A stretch of 64,000 nt of DNA from Bacteroidales bacterium. Its GTDB lineage: Bacteria > Bacteroidota > Bacteroidia > Bacteroidales > UBA12077. The translations under genes were made by a program, and so were the position numbers. This document shows, one piece after another, positions 9,128 through 17,995 of this stretch. The stretch's first letter is position 1. Every line of letters begins with the position of its first letter. Below the pieces are notes generated by a model. It was not told the DNA's origin. It saw only the letters and a program-made list of their open reading frames with translations, and did not search any database. The stretch spans positions 1 to 64,000 of the forward strand of contig JAIORB010000119.1 of assembly GCA_021108325.1 (NCBI GenBank), read 5' to 3'.

Positions 9128-9544
9128 TTAAATGTTCTCCATAATAATGGCAAGCATCTCATCCGAAGACTGTTTTATTAAAATAACTTTTTCTTCTTTA
9201 CTTTTTGCATCTACCAATACTAAAAAGCCTGTTCCCTGATTGGAAGTTAATACATTGCTAAGCCCAAGTTTGCCTGCGAGAGCCTGAGCCTTTCCTATTG
9301 ATTCATTTGTAGAAAAATCGAATTTCACAAATTGCACTTTTTTATTACCTTCCAGTTCGCTTTGTAAGTCTTTAACTTTAGGTACTAACAACTGGCTATC
9401 AACACAGCCATCAGCATAGAACATTACGGCATATAGCGTTGGTGATTCTTTTTCCTGACCAAAAACATTTGAAAAACCCAATCCTGTTAATAAAATAAAT
9501 ACTAGTACCATAGTAAGGTTTGTTACTTTTTTTACATTTTTCAT
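9128..9544 (-). CDS. Exported thioredoxin-fold protein with a single active-site Cys
   Basis: The 138-residue protein has an N-terminal signal peptide (to about residue 29, ending VFGQ). The mature part has a thioredoxin-like order of strands and helices: LYAVMFYADGCVDSQLLVPKV, then VQFVKFDFSTNES, then TGFLVLVDAKSKEEKVILI. The position of CxxC reads DGCVDSQ, with only C47. It is therefore unlikely to be a dithiol oxidoreductase; a monothiol or binding role is possible. It lies downstream of the ECF sigma/anti-sigma genes, separated by about 350 bases with palindromes. Confidence 0.7.
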   Translation of the reverse strand: MKNVKKVTNLTMVLVFILLTGLGFSNVFGQEKESPTLYAVMFYADGCVDSQLLVPKVKDLQSELEGNKKVQFVKFDFSTNESIGKAQALAGKLGLSNVLTSNQGTGFLVLVDAKSKEEKVILIKQSSDEMLAIIMENI

Positions 9545-9651
9545 AATACTGATTTTTTTTAAATAATTAAAATTGTGAATAAGACGTCTGATATTAAAGA
9601 TTAATTTAATCGAAAAAGGTTGGGTTAATATTTTAATTTATTAATTCCCTT

Positions 9652-9761
9652 AAATCCGCAAGTCACAGGGTGACTAAATAATATAAAGACTGTTATGCAC
9701 ATCTTTTCTTGTCAAGTCACCCCGTGACTACTTAGTTCATTAGGTGGTTTACTGCGGATTT
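9652..9761. repeat. REP-like extragenic palindrome pair
   Basis: The gene-free stretch 9545-9892 contains an element with outer inverted arms AAATCCGCA (9652-9660) and TGCGGATTT (9753-9761). Inside are two short palindromes, AGTCAC-agg-GTGACT (9661-9675) and AGTCAC-ccc-GTGACT (9715-9729). The cores resemble the palindromes beside the RAYT gene near 40.7 kb. The rest of the gap shows nothing that I can identify. Confidence 0.55.
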
Positions 9762-9892
9762 AATTAATTAAGGATTCTGTTTTTTATGTTTAGGAATTAC
9801 GAAGTAATCGGCAAAGCCAACTGCTCAGCGAAGCTAATTAATCGGACTAAATTCAATATAGTTGTTGTTTTTTAGGGTATTTACAGATAAAT

Positions 9893-10342
9893 CTATTTTA
9901 TGACAACTTCCGGAGAATTGATATGGTCTATTTTATTACTAGTTTCCGGAGAGAAGATAACTTCTGAAGAATCGATTTCCTGAATATCTTGTTCTTCTTG
10001 TTCTTGATTTGATAAGTAGTCTTTATGTACCAATTCCAAAGGTTTTTCGGTTTTAATTTCAACCGGTAAATCTGGTATTGTTTGTTCTTGTATATCTGTT
10101 GTTGTATTTTCTCGTTTAATAAAATCTGTTACAATGAGAGTTAATGTTCCGATAAGGGCAAAAGCAAAAACTGTAACAGCAATCTTTAATCGTTGTATTT
10201 TTCTTAACGAGATACTAAGTTTTTTTTGGTTCATGCGGGAATTGATATTTTCCCACAATTCTTTTTCAGGAGTAATTGTATGTTTTTTGTATCTGTCCCT
10301 GAAAAAATTATCAAAATGATTATTTGGTAAAGATTTTTTCAT
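9893..10342 (-). CDS. Putative anti-sigma factor (single-pass membrane protein)
   Basis: The 149-residue protein has a cytoplasmic N-terminal part (FDNFFRDRYKKHTITPEKELWENI), one transmembrane segment at about residues 50-69 (IAVTVFAFALIGTLTLIV), and an acidic, low-complexity extracytoplasmic tail. It overlaps the ECF sigma gene by 4 bases, the typical organisation of a sigma/anti-sigma pair. The N-terminal pattern is that of the short anti-sigma proteins of Bacteroidota; a zinc-binding HxxxCxxC motif is absent. Role inferred from position and topology. Confidence 0.7.
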   Translation of the reverse strand: MKKSLPNNHFDNFFRDRYKKHTITPEKELWENINSRMNQKKLSISLRKIQRLKIAVTVFAFALIGTLTLIVTDFIKRENTTTDIQEQTIPDLPVEIKTEKPLELVHKDYLSNQEQEEQDIQEIDSSEVIFSPETSNKIDHINSPEVVIK

Positions 10343-10929
10343 ACTATTTTTTTAATAAAAATATTACGTTGTAATTGCTTTCTTGCATCATGTAAATGGG
10401 ATTTTGATGTACCCACGGAAATTTCTAACATATTAGCTATTTCCTGATGAGAAAAACCTTCAATAATATGCATATTGAAAACCATTCGCATCCTCTCCGG
10501 TAAATTTTGTATAATCCGTGTAAGCTCATCTGTTTCCATTTTATTTAAAATATCATCATTGATATTATCACTCATACTGTTCTCTAATAAAGTAATATCA
10601 TCAACAAGATATAATCCTGTTTGCTTTTTATAAAACTTAAATGCTTCATTTATAAATATTTTTTTCATCCACCATTCCACAACTTCAGGGTTCCTTAGTT
10701 GTCGAATATTCTCAAACACTTTTAAAAAACCTTCCTGAAAAATATCTTCCGCATCCGATTTATTTTTTGCATACCGATAACAAAGACCTAACATTAATGA
10801 TGAATACCTATCATATAAATCTTTCTGAGATTTAACATTTCGTCGTATACAGCCCGCGATGATTTTCTTCAAACCTCTATTTTTACTTTTTTTACTGTGT
10901 TTCTTATTATAAAGATGATTTAAACACAA
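10339..10929 (-). CDS. ECF-type RNA polymerase sigma factor
   Basis: The 196-residue protein has sigma region 2 (LYDRYSSLMLGLCYRY, then AEDIFQEGFLKVFENI and WWMKKIFINEAFKFYKK). Region 4 is near the C-terminus (LPERMRMVFNMHIIEGFSHQ, then EIANMLEISVGTSKSHLHDA). It directs RNA polymerase to a regulon that cannot be read from here. The first 20 residues are very basic and the true start may be further in. It overlaps the putative anti-sigma gene by 4 bases. Confidence 0.93.
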   Translation of the reverse strand: MCLNHLYNKKHSKKSKNRGLKKIIAGCIRRNVKSQKDLYDRYSSLMLGLCYRYAKNKSDAEDIFQEGFLKVFENIRQLRNPEVVEWWMKKIFINEAFKFYKKQTGLYLVDDITLLENSMSDNINDDILNKMETDELTRIIQNLPERMRMVFNMHIIEGFSHQEIANMLEISVGTSKSHLHDARKQLQRNIFIKKIV

Positions 10930-11015
10930 AAAGGTTGGGTGTAAATTTTAAAAAACTTTCATGTTGATTTTTTATTTTTTGTCATGTACTAAACTACAGC
11001 CTATATATTAAAAAA

Positions 11016-11051
11016 CTTCTTGCAAATCAATTTGTAACGATCTGCAAGAAG
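11016..11051 (-). terminator. Terminator after the FtsX/MacB-type permease
   Basis: CTTCTTGCA (minus strand, 11051-11043) pairs with TGCAAGAAG (11024-11016), followed on that strand by a run of six T. It is 33 bases after the permease stop. Confidence 0.8.
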
Positions 11052-11083
11052 CATGATATGTTAATTATAAATTAAAAAATAAA

Positions 11084-13498
11084 CTATTCGTATCTAAGTG
11101 TTTGAGCCGGATTTAACATTGCTGTTTTGTAAGCTCTGTATGTTATAATAATCATAGCAATAACAAGAGTTAGTATGCCAGACAGAATATATATTCCCCA
11201 ATTTGTTGAAATATGCCTTGAGTAGCTTTCTAACCAGTTTGTTGTAAAGTAGTATGTAATTGGCCACGAAATAATATTAGCAACAAGCAGTAACCATATA
11301 AATTCTTTAGCCATTAAGCTGATAATTGCTCCCGTTGACGAACCAAGTGCTCTTCTAATACCTATTTCTTTAGTACGCTGTTCGGCAAGGAATGAAGTTA
11401 ACCCTACCAATCCCATACTGGCAATAATTATAGCCAGAATAGTTAACATCACCGAAAATCTTCCAAATCTTAACTCATCTTTATACAGTTCATCTAATTG
11501 TTGATCAAAGAACTGATACTCAAATGGACGAGTTGGAACAAATTCATTCCATACGGATTCAATATGATCAAGAACTTCTTTGTGATTATTTGAGCTGTAT
11601 CGAATTGAAATAATCCTTGCAAATATTTCCGGTCGACGAAACATATCCAAAATAAACTTATTCACAGGACGATGAAGCGACATCGCATTAAAGTCTTTAT
11701 AGACTCCAATTACTCTTTCATCACCATCATTAGAAACAATTCTTTTTCCGATAGCCTCTTCGTTTGTCCATCCTAAATCTTTTACCATTGTTTCATTAAT
11801 CATAACTGCATTCACTGTATCGCTTAGAAAATCTCTTGAGAAAGCACGCCCTTCTACAACCTCAATATCAAAAGTTTCTACAAAATCCCAGTCTACAAGA
11901 AAAGTAGGAATATAAAATCTTTGCCCGGGTGTTAATCCTTCAACTTCGTAATCGCGAGTATTATGATTTATACCCAGATAATCTTCTGCTCCGGTAACAA
12001 AATCAATATCTTTATGACTCAATAATTCTTGCCTGAAAGCTTCATGATTATTAAACAGCTGACCAACCCTTTCTATATTAATAATATGGTCTTTTTTAAA
12101 TCCAAGTTCAGCATTTCGTAAAAACTTTAATTGTGCAAACACAATCAAACTACCAATAATAAGGCTAATTGAAATAGAAAACTGAACAATAACCAGTACT
12201 TTTCTTGTTGTTCCTGATTTAGCTCCACCCTTTAAAGCTCCTTTTAACACTTTTAGAGGTTTAAATGATGAAAGTATAAATGCAGGATAAGCACCGGCTA
12301 TTAATCCAACAACAAATGCAACACCAATAATAAATCCAAGTATTTGTAATTCAACTAAAAATGCAGGTGTGATATTTTTTCCTGTAAAGTTATTATAACC
12401 GGGAAGCAAAAGCTCAACAATAATTATTGCAATTAACATAGCTATGAAGCTTTGTACAACAGCTTCTCCTAAGAACTGGGAAATAAGTTTTTTACGTAAA
12501 CTTCCAAACACCTTTTTCATACCAATCTCTTTTGCCCTTCCGGCCGAACTGGCAGTTGCGAGATTCATGAAGTTTATACATGCTAAAGCCAAAATAATTA
12601 CAGCAATAATTGATAAGATATAGACATAAACAATATTACTGTTAGGTCGCATTTCATAAACATGATGCGACTTTAAATGAATATCTGTAAGTGATTGTAA
12701 ATACAATGTTACATCGGCATCTCGTAAATCGTTATAATGGTTCTCATAAAATTCCGGAAATCTTTCATTCAATAATTCAGGGTCAGTTCCTTCATGTAAC
12801 AACACATAGGTCCAGCAAGGATTCCAAATCCATGTTTGTGGGAACTGTCCATTTCTGTTAAATTGCCGGAAAGTGTTTAATGATCCAAGAATATCGATTT
12901 TTAAATGAGATTGAGTTGGCAAATCCTTAATTACGCCAGTGATCTCAAAATTAAAGCCTTCCTCAACTCTTAATACTTTTCCAATAGCCGATTCATCACC
13001 AAAATATCGTTTTGCAGTAGATTCAGTAACTACTATTGTTCCGGGATTATCTAAAGCAGTTTCCGGATTACCTTCAATAAAAGGGAACGAGAATATATCG
13101 AATACAGTTGAATCTGCTAACATAAAATGAGGTTCGTTAAAACGAATTATCTCATCTTCACTTTTCTGGTAATCGAAAAACCATTGATTTCTTAACTGGT
13201 TAAAAAACCTAACCTGATTTTCAACTATTCCCGGGTAATCAAGCACAAGAGTTGGTCCTGCCGGAAAAGATAATGTTGCAGCATCTTCATCAACGTCATT
13301 ACTATTGTATAATCTATTTATCCGATATATTCTATCTGCATTTTCGTGGTATTTATCATATTTTATTTCATCATCAATGTACAATACAATAAAAATAAAA
13401 CTGGCTAAGCCAATGGCTAATCCTCCGATATTGATAATTGAATAATTCCAATATTTAAGGATATTTCTTAATGCAATTTTTAAGTTATGTCTAAACAT
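11084..13498 (-). CDS. ABC transporter permease, FtsX/MacB type
   Basis: The 804-residue protein has the full two-repeat MacB-like layout of Bacteroidota. An N-terminal TM at about 20-42 is followed by a periplasmic MacB-PCD-like domain. Three TM helices come at about 290-410 (including the FMNLATASSAGRAKEIGMKK segment). A second half begins with TM VLVIVQFSISISLIIGSL and ends with three more TMs and the RTKEIGIRRALGSS motif. Such proteins work with a separate ATPase in efflux of peptides or lipoproteins, or as mechanotransmitters. No ATPase gene is adjacent. Upstream are a sigma-54-like promoter and a dyad that also occur upstream of the similar gene at 45163. Confidence 0.93.
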   Translation of the reverse strand: MFRHNLKIALRNILKYWNYSIINIGGLAIGLASFIFIVLYIDDEIKYDKYHENADRIYRINRLYNSNDVDEDAATLSFPAGPTLVLDYPGIVENQVRFFNQLRNQWFFDYQKSEDEIIRFNEPHFMLADSTVFDIFSFPFIEGNPETALDNPGTIVVTESTAKRYFGDESAIGKVLRVEEGFNFEITGVIKDLPTQSHLKIDILGSLNTFRQFNRNGQFPQTWIWNPCWTYVLLHEGTDPELLNERFPEFYENHYNDLRDADVTLYLQSLTDIHLKSHHVYEMRPNSNIVYVYILSIIAVIILALACINFMNLATASSAGRAKEIGMKKVFGSLRKKLISQFLGEAVVQSFIAMLIAIIIVELLLPGYNNFTGKNITPAFLVELQILGFIIGVAFVVGLIAGAYPAFILSSFKPLKVLKGALKGGAKSGTTRKVLVIVQFSISISLIIGSLIVFAQLKFLRNAELGFKKDHIINIERVGQLFNNHEAFRQELLSHKDIDFVTGAEDYLGINHNTRDYEVEGLTPGQRFYIPTFLVDWDFVETFDIEVVEGRAFSRDFLSDTVNAVMINETMVKDLGWTNEEAIGKRIVSNDGDERVIGVYKDFNAMSLHRPVNKFILDMFRRPEIFARIISIRYSSNNHKEVLDHIESVWNEFVPTRPFEYQFFDQQLDELYKDELRFGRFSVMLTILAIIIASMGLVGLTSFLAEQRTKEIGIRRALGSSTGAIISLMAKEFIWLLLVANIISWPITYYFTTNWLESYSRHISTNWGIYILSGILTLVIAMIIITYRAYKTAMLNPAQTLRYE

Positions 13499-13530
13499 TT
13501 TATAGTTATTTTATGGTTTCAGTTTAATTT

Positions 13531-13546
13531 ATCAAAACACATTCCA
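13531..13546 (-). promoter_or_regulatory. Sigma-54-like -24/-12 promoter of the permease gene
   Basis: On the minus strand the sequence is TGGAATGTGTTTTGAT: TGG, then nine bases, then TTGA. It is related to the TGGCAC-N5-TTGC consensus but lacks the usual GC of the -12 element. It ends 48 bases from the start codon, almost the same distance as the equivalent site of the second permease gene (47558-47573). Confidence 0.45.
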
Positions 13547-13602
13547 AAAGACATATTACATTAACCTATACGTACTTATACAAAATAACTTCTTTAATAA
13601 AG

Positions 13603-13618
13603 TGTTCGATTTTGAACA
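13603..13618. promoter_or_regulatory. Dyad TGTTC-N6-GAACA, possible enhancer site
   Basis: TGTTCGATTTTGAACA lies 57 bases upstream of the -24 element, with a further TGTTCAG half site shortly after. The same dyad is found upstream of the permease at 45163. The remaining part of the gene-free stretch 13499-13853 shows no gene; its right end must hold the promoter of the plus-strand gene at 13854, but I see no strong match. Confidence 0.5.
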
Positions 13619-13853
13619 TTTATGTTCAGTTATGCACTATATTAAATATTTACGGGAATAATATTATACAATGATTTTAGAAAAAGAAAAAGGCTATCTG
13701 GAGTTTTATAATATTGAATAGATCCCTTACTCACTTCGCTCATGAGAAAAGTTCGCAGAAACGTTTATCTTCATAACCAGAGGGAATAATAACAATTCTA
13801 TTTAAAATACCTTTCGATTATTTTTAGTATTTTCGACTATTAAATAATGTAAA

Positions 13854-14267
13854 ATGAAGAAGCTATCAATAATCCTTTTATTATTGGGTTTGATTTTTTC
13901 CCAAATAATAGTCATAAGATTCAATCTCAATGATGGTTTTGAATTCCACAATTACTGGATCAAAATATTGCCAATTGCCGATTATGCTGGCAAATCTTCA
14001 CCAGAACTTTATTTAACATCTACTATTTTAGGATATATTGCCTTTGTAATATTTGCGGTATTAAATACTAACAAAGTAAAATCACCTGGTATATTTAAAT
14101 CAGCATTAATGTTTTCTGCTATAACAATTGTCGTTACCTTTTTTGAGTTCACAAGTATTCTGGAAGATTTAAACTCAACATTCCAGGGAAAACATTTCAG
14201 AATTGGCTGGTTATTATTCTTCCTCGGATTATGGATTTTTAGTAAAAAATATCTTTCAAAAAAATAA
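13854..14267 (+). CDS. Small integral membrane protein, unknown function
   Basis: The 137-residue protein has about four hydrophobic segments: residues 4-22, 58-76 (TSTILGYIAFVIFAVL), 88-106 and 120-132. I do not recognise a family. Its stop codon overlaps the start of the ligase-like gene (TAATG), so translation is coupled and the two products probably act together at the membrane. Confidence 0.75.
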   Translation: MKKLSIILLLLGLIFSQIIVIRFNLNDGFEFHNYWIKILPIADYAGKSSPELYLTSTILGYIAFVIFAVLNTNKVKSPGIFKSALMFSAITIVVTFFEFTSILEDLNSTFQGKHFRIGWLLFFLGLWIFSKKYLSKK

Positions 14268-16282
14268 TGGGCAAAATGTTATCAATTAAAAGAAATAAAA
14301 TAATTGAAGATATTTTTATAATTATATTCATTGTAATTATTCCATTAATTTATACCCGAAAAACACCCGATAACCAAATTATCATAAGATTTGTATTGCT
14401 AAGTATTTCTCTTCTCTTTTTTTTATTTCTTTATCTAAAATCAATAAAGAACAAGAAGTTACTTATAAAAGATTATTCATCTTATTTCTTTTTCTTATTA
14501 TTAATCTATACCATTATTAGCGGAATTGGATTATTTTATACTGTTAATTTAACAGATGGCATCTTCTCCTTTTCAAAAATTATTTTATTTGGAATTTTAA
14601 TCATCTTAATGTTTTTAAACTTTGATGATCCAATTTTATTGATTAATAAGTTAACCAAAACATTTACCGTTTTAGGATTTTTAATAATTATAATTGGTAT
14701 TTACCAGTTAATTGATTTATCCATATCGGAATCCATAAGTCACAATAATCTATATAAAATCACAGCTACATTTGGTCATAAAAATATTTTTGCACAAATA
14801 CTATTATTATGTCTTCCTTTCTCTATTTATGTATTATTTGAACGTATAATTTTATGGAAACTGGTTAGTGTTTTTAACATTCTATCGATTGTAATACTAC
14901 TTACCGTCTTAATGACAAGGTCTGTTTGGGTTGCCGGAGTACTAGCTTTTATTATTACATCTGTTATAGGAATATTTACATTTAAGTCTAATTATATTAA
15001 TCTTAAAAAACTGGGTTTATTTATAGTCCCGTTAATCATATTAATATTAGCTACAGCGATTTTATACTCAAAATTTGATCAATCATCTGCTTTTAAAAAA
15101 CAAATAACAAAAACGTTTAAATTTAATTATGGAAGTACCAAAGATCGAATTATACTTTGGGAAAAATCATTAGAATTAGCAAAAGAAAAACCACTTTTAG
15201 GTCATGGAGTAGGAAGTTGGAAAATAGATATTTTAAAATACGGAAATCAGAATTTAAAATCGGAAGATAACCTGACATTTTACCAGCGTCCACATAACGA
15301 TTTTCTTTGGATTTTATGTGAGCAGGGCATTATATCCTTAATTTGTTATTTATCAATATTTTTAGTTAGCATTTACTCTGCAATCAAATTATTAAAAAGC
15401 GATATTAAAAAGGAAATTAAAATCTATGTCCTATTAATGATATATGCTTTAGTGAGTTATTTAATTTTCTCATTTTTCAGTTTCCCAATGGATAGAATTG
15501 AATTTATAGTATTTCTCTCATTTATTTTTGTGTCGTTAATTTCCTTAAGTAATAGTCTTATAATAAATAAGAAATCAGTTATACAAATAGATACAAAATA
15601 CTTAACAATTCCTATCTCTGTTATTTTACTTTTAACAATTTTATTAGGATTAAATCGATTATCTTCGGAAATTTATCTTAAGAAAGCTTATCAGGCTAGA
15701 GCTAAAAATGATTGGAACACATTAATATCTGAAATTGACAAATCCGGAAAAACAATTTATAAGATAGATCCTTTTAGCACACCACTTTTCTGGTACAGAG
15801 GTTTGGCGAACTTTAATCTGGGGAATTATACTGAAGCATGTTCCGATTTTAATGATGCATATAAAATAAATCCGTACCATATTCATGTTTTAAACAATTT
15901 AGCAACTTGTAATGGAATAGCGAATGAATATGATTCAGCACTATCATTATATAAACAGGCACTAAAAATCGCTCCGAATTTTGAAGATGCGATTTATAAT
16001 ATTTGTGGGATATATCAGAAGTTAAATGATATTGACAATGCCATTTCTTACTTAAGAAAAGTAAAGAATCCGAAAAATAAAGCCCGGTATAACAAAATTA
16101 TTCTTATCTTAATCAAGCAAAAATTGAATGCTATATATAAAATTAACCAGGAAGAAAAAATCAAAATTTACATTCATTCAATACTAGAAAATAATAAAGC
16201 AATTATAGAAATGTTTCATGATTCAATTAAAAATAATTATTCAATCGAAAAACAAGTTTTAATAAACACTCAAAAAGAATAA
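14267..16282 (+). CDS. O-antigen-ligase/polymerase-like membrane protein with C-terminal TPRs
   Basis: The 671-residue protein has about 11 TM segments up to residue 465. The Wzy_C-type periplasmic loop carries the conserved RILWEKSLELAKEKPLLGHGVG-type segment (near 15150-15210) and the motif RPHNDFLWILCEQGI. Tetratricopeptide units follow at about 505-610 (YKINPYHIHVLNNLATCNG, YKQALKIAPNFEDAIYNI). Family members join or polymerise glycans on a lipid carrier or on proteins. It is coupled to the upstream membrane protein and is followed after 19 bases by a T9SS cargo gene. A role in modifying surface glycans or T9SS cargo is only inferred. Confidence 0.85.
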   Translation: MGKMLSIKRNKIIEDIFIIIFIVIIPLIYTRKTPDNQIIIRFVLLSISLLFFLFLYLKSIKNKKLLIKDYSSYFFFLLLIYTIISGIGLFYTVNLTDGIFSFSKIILFGILIILMFLNFDDPILLINKLTKTFTVLGFLIIIIGIYQLIDLSISESISHNNLYKITATFGHKNIFAQILLLCLPFSIYVLFERIILWKLVSVFNILSIVILLTVLMTRSVWVAGVLAFIITSVIGIFTFKSNYINLKKLGLFIVPLIILILATAILYSKFDQSSAFKKQITKTFKFNYGSTKDRIILWEKSLELAKEKPLLGHGVGSWKIDILKYGNQNLKSEDNLTFYQRPHNDFLWILCEQGIISLICYLSIFLVSIYSAIKLLKSDIKKEIKIYVLLMIYALVSYLIFSFFSFPMDRIEFIVFLSFIFVSLISLSNSLIINKKSVIQIDTKYLTIPISVILLLTILLGLNRLSSEIYLKKAYQARAKNDWNTLISEIDKSGKTIYKIDPFSTPLFWYRGLANFNLGNYTEACSDFNDAYKINPYHIHVLNNLATCNGIANEYDSALSLYKQALKIAPNFEDAIYNICGIYQKLNDIDNAISYLRKVKNPKNKARYNKIILILIKQKLNAIYKINQEEKIKIYIHSILENNKAIIEMFHDSIKNNYSIEKQVLINTQKE

Positions 16283-16301
16283 CTAAATACAACACACAGA
16301 A

Positions 16302-17786
16302 ATGAAGAAGATAATTCCAGTTATAATACTCAGTTTAGTTTTTAACAATTTAATTTCACAGGAGATTATTAATGTTAACCCCAACAATTCAATACAGGGA
16401 GAAAATATTGATCTTACCATAACAGGTCAGGATGCACACTTTATGCAAGCAACAAATACTACTCTTTGGTTTAGCCAGGGAAGCTCAACCATACTTGACC
16501 CGATTTATTTTGACGTGCAAAATGACAATAGCATTCTTGCAAATTTTTCTTTTAGTCTTTTCGACCCAAGCGGAGATTATAATGTTAATGTAAGTAACTC
16601 AATTGATGACAATTTAACGTTAGAAAATGGCTTTACATTAAATACATATTCAACAGATACATTTCTTGTCTCGGTAGAACCATCTGAAGCTCATCAGAAC
16701 GAAACGATAGGATTAACAATTTCTGGCTACAACACCAATTTTGGGCAAGCTTCAAATACAATTTGGTTTAATCAGGGAAGTAATACTATTTATTCTTATT
16801 ATCAATATGCAATAAATAACAATGAAATAAGTGCTTATTTTTCATTTTATGAATCTCATCCGACAGGATTATACGATTTAAATGTTCAGAATTCAATCGA
16901 TGGCACTCTTTTACTAGAAGATGAATTTACTTTATTATCATATCCCAAACTAGAATCGGTTACGCCAGATGAAGCATACAAAGGCGATATTATAGAATTA
17001 ACCATTACAGGCGAAAATACCAGTTTTAATCAGGCCTCAAATACTGTTTGGTTCTCGCAAGGTAGTGAAACAGCAATTTATCCAGTAAACACAGATATAG
17101 TTAGCGATTCTAAAATAGTTGCCGAATTTGCTTTTTTCAATACATACGAAACAGGCACTTATGATGTTAATGTTTATAATTATTTAGATAGTTACTTATA
17201 TCTTGAAAATGGATTTTTACTTAATGAGAATCTTACTCCTCCGCAATTAATCTCAATTAGTCCGGACAAATCTCCCAGAAACCAAAGCATAACATTATCA
17301 ATATCCGGACAAAATACAAATTTTAATCAGGCAACGAATGTTGTTTGGCTTAATCAGGGAAATTCTACAATCCAAGCTGACACTACTGAAGTAATTACCA
17401 GTACTGAAATACAAGCTGATTTTGCATTCAGCACTTCCGATTCAATTGGTAACTATAATGTAAATGTTTCAAATAATTTTGACGGGGATTTATATCTTGA
17501 AAATGGTTTTACACTTGATTACGGAACTTTTATTTCATACAATGAACTAAATAAAATCTTAGTTTTTCCGAACCCTACAAAAGGAGATTTCAGAATTGAT
17601 AATATTCCTAATTTTAACTGTACAATTAATATTATTACCATGGAAGGGAAAGTAATAAAAACCTATCTTAACAATAATAATTCCTTTGTAAACATATCAC
17701 TTTCAAATCTTAAAGGATATTATTTTGTGCGAATCAGTAATAATGATTTTCAGGTAACGCGAAAAATACTAATCAGCAATTATTAA
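16302..17786 (+). CDS. T9SS-secreted protein with four IPT/TIG-like repeats
   Basis: The 494-residue protein has a signal peptide (to about residue 19). Four beta-sandwich-like repeats of about 95-100 residues follow, each with the pattern SV.P..A...E.I.LTI.G.NT.F.QASNTVWF.QG. For example, SGQNTNFNQATNVVWLNQG is in the fourth. A type A T9SS sorting domain ends the protein (ILVFPNPTKGDFRI to TRKILISNY). It is expected to be exported through the type IX machinery and held at the cell surface. No enzymatic motif is visible. It follows the ligase-like gene by 19 bases. Confidence 0.85.
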   Translation: MKKIIPVIILSLVFNNLISQEIINVNPNNSIQGENIDLTITGQDAHFMQATNTTLWFSQGSSTILDPIYFDVQNDNSILANFSFSLFDPSGDYNVNVSNSIDDNLTLENGFTLNTYSTDTFLVSVEPSEAHQNETIGLTISGYNTNFGQASNTIWFNQGSNTIYSYYQYAINNNEISAYFSFYESHPTGLYDLNVQNSIDGTLLLEDEFTLLSYPKLESVTPDEAYKGDIIELTITGENTSFNQASNTVWFSQGSETAIYPVNTDIVSDSKIVAEFAFFNTYETGTYDVNVYNYLDSYLYLENGFLLNENLTPPQLISISPDKSPRNQSITLSISGQNTNFNQATNVVWLNQGNSTIQADTTEVITSTEIQADFAFSTSDSIGNYNVNVSNNFDGDLYLENGFTLDYGTFISYNELNKILVFPNPTKGDFRIDNIPNFNCTINIITMEGKVIKTYLNNNNSFVNISLSNLKGYYFVRISNNDFQVTRKILISNY

Positions 17787-17995
17787 TGATAAAATCATCG
17801 TTAGATTATAGAGTGGGTAACTTTAAATAAATCTGATTAATTCACTTATTTGTTGATCATCTTTTCTAAAGTGTTCAATTAATTATTTAAAAGAAATAAT
17901 CGTTCGTTTACTATTTTGTCCGGCTGGTTAATTTGATTTTTTATTAGCAGATATTATCATTATGTTTATATAAAGTAATTACAAAAATCGTTTTT

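Noticed and set aside
13603-13618. TGTTC-N6-GAACA as a LexA/SOS box
   Set aside because: The Gram-positive type box has the opposite half-site order (GAAC-N4-GTTC), and the controlled genes are permeases, not repair genes.
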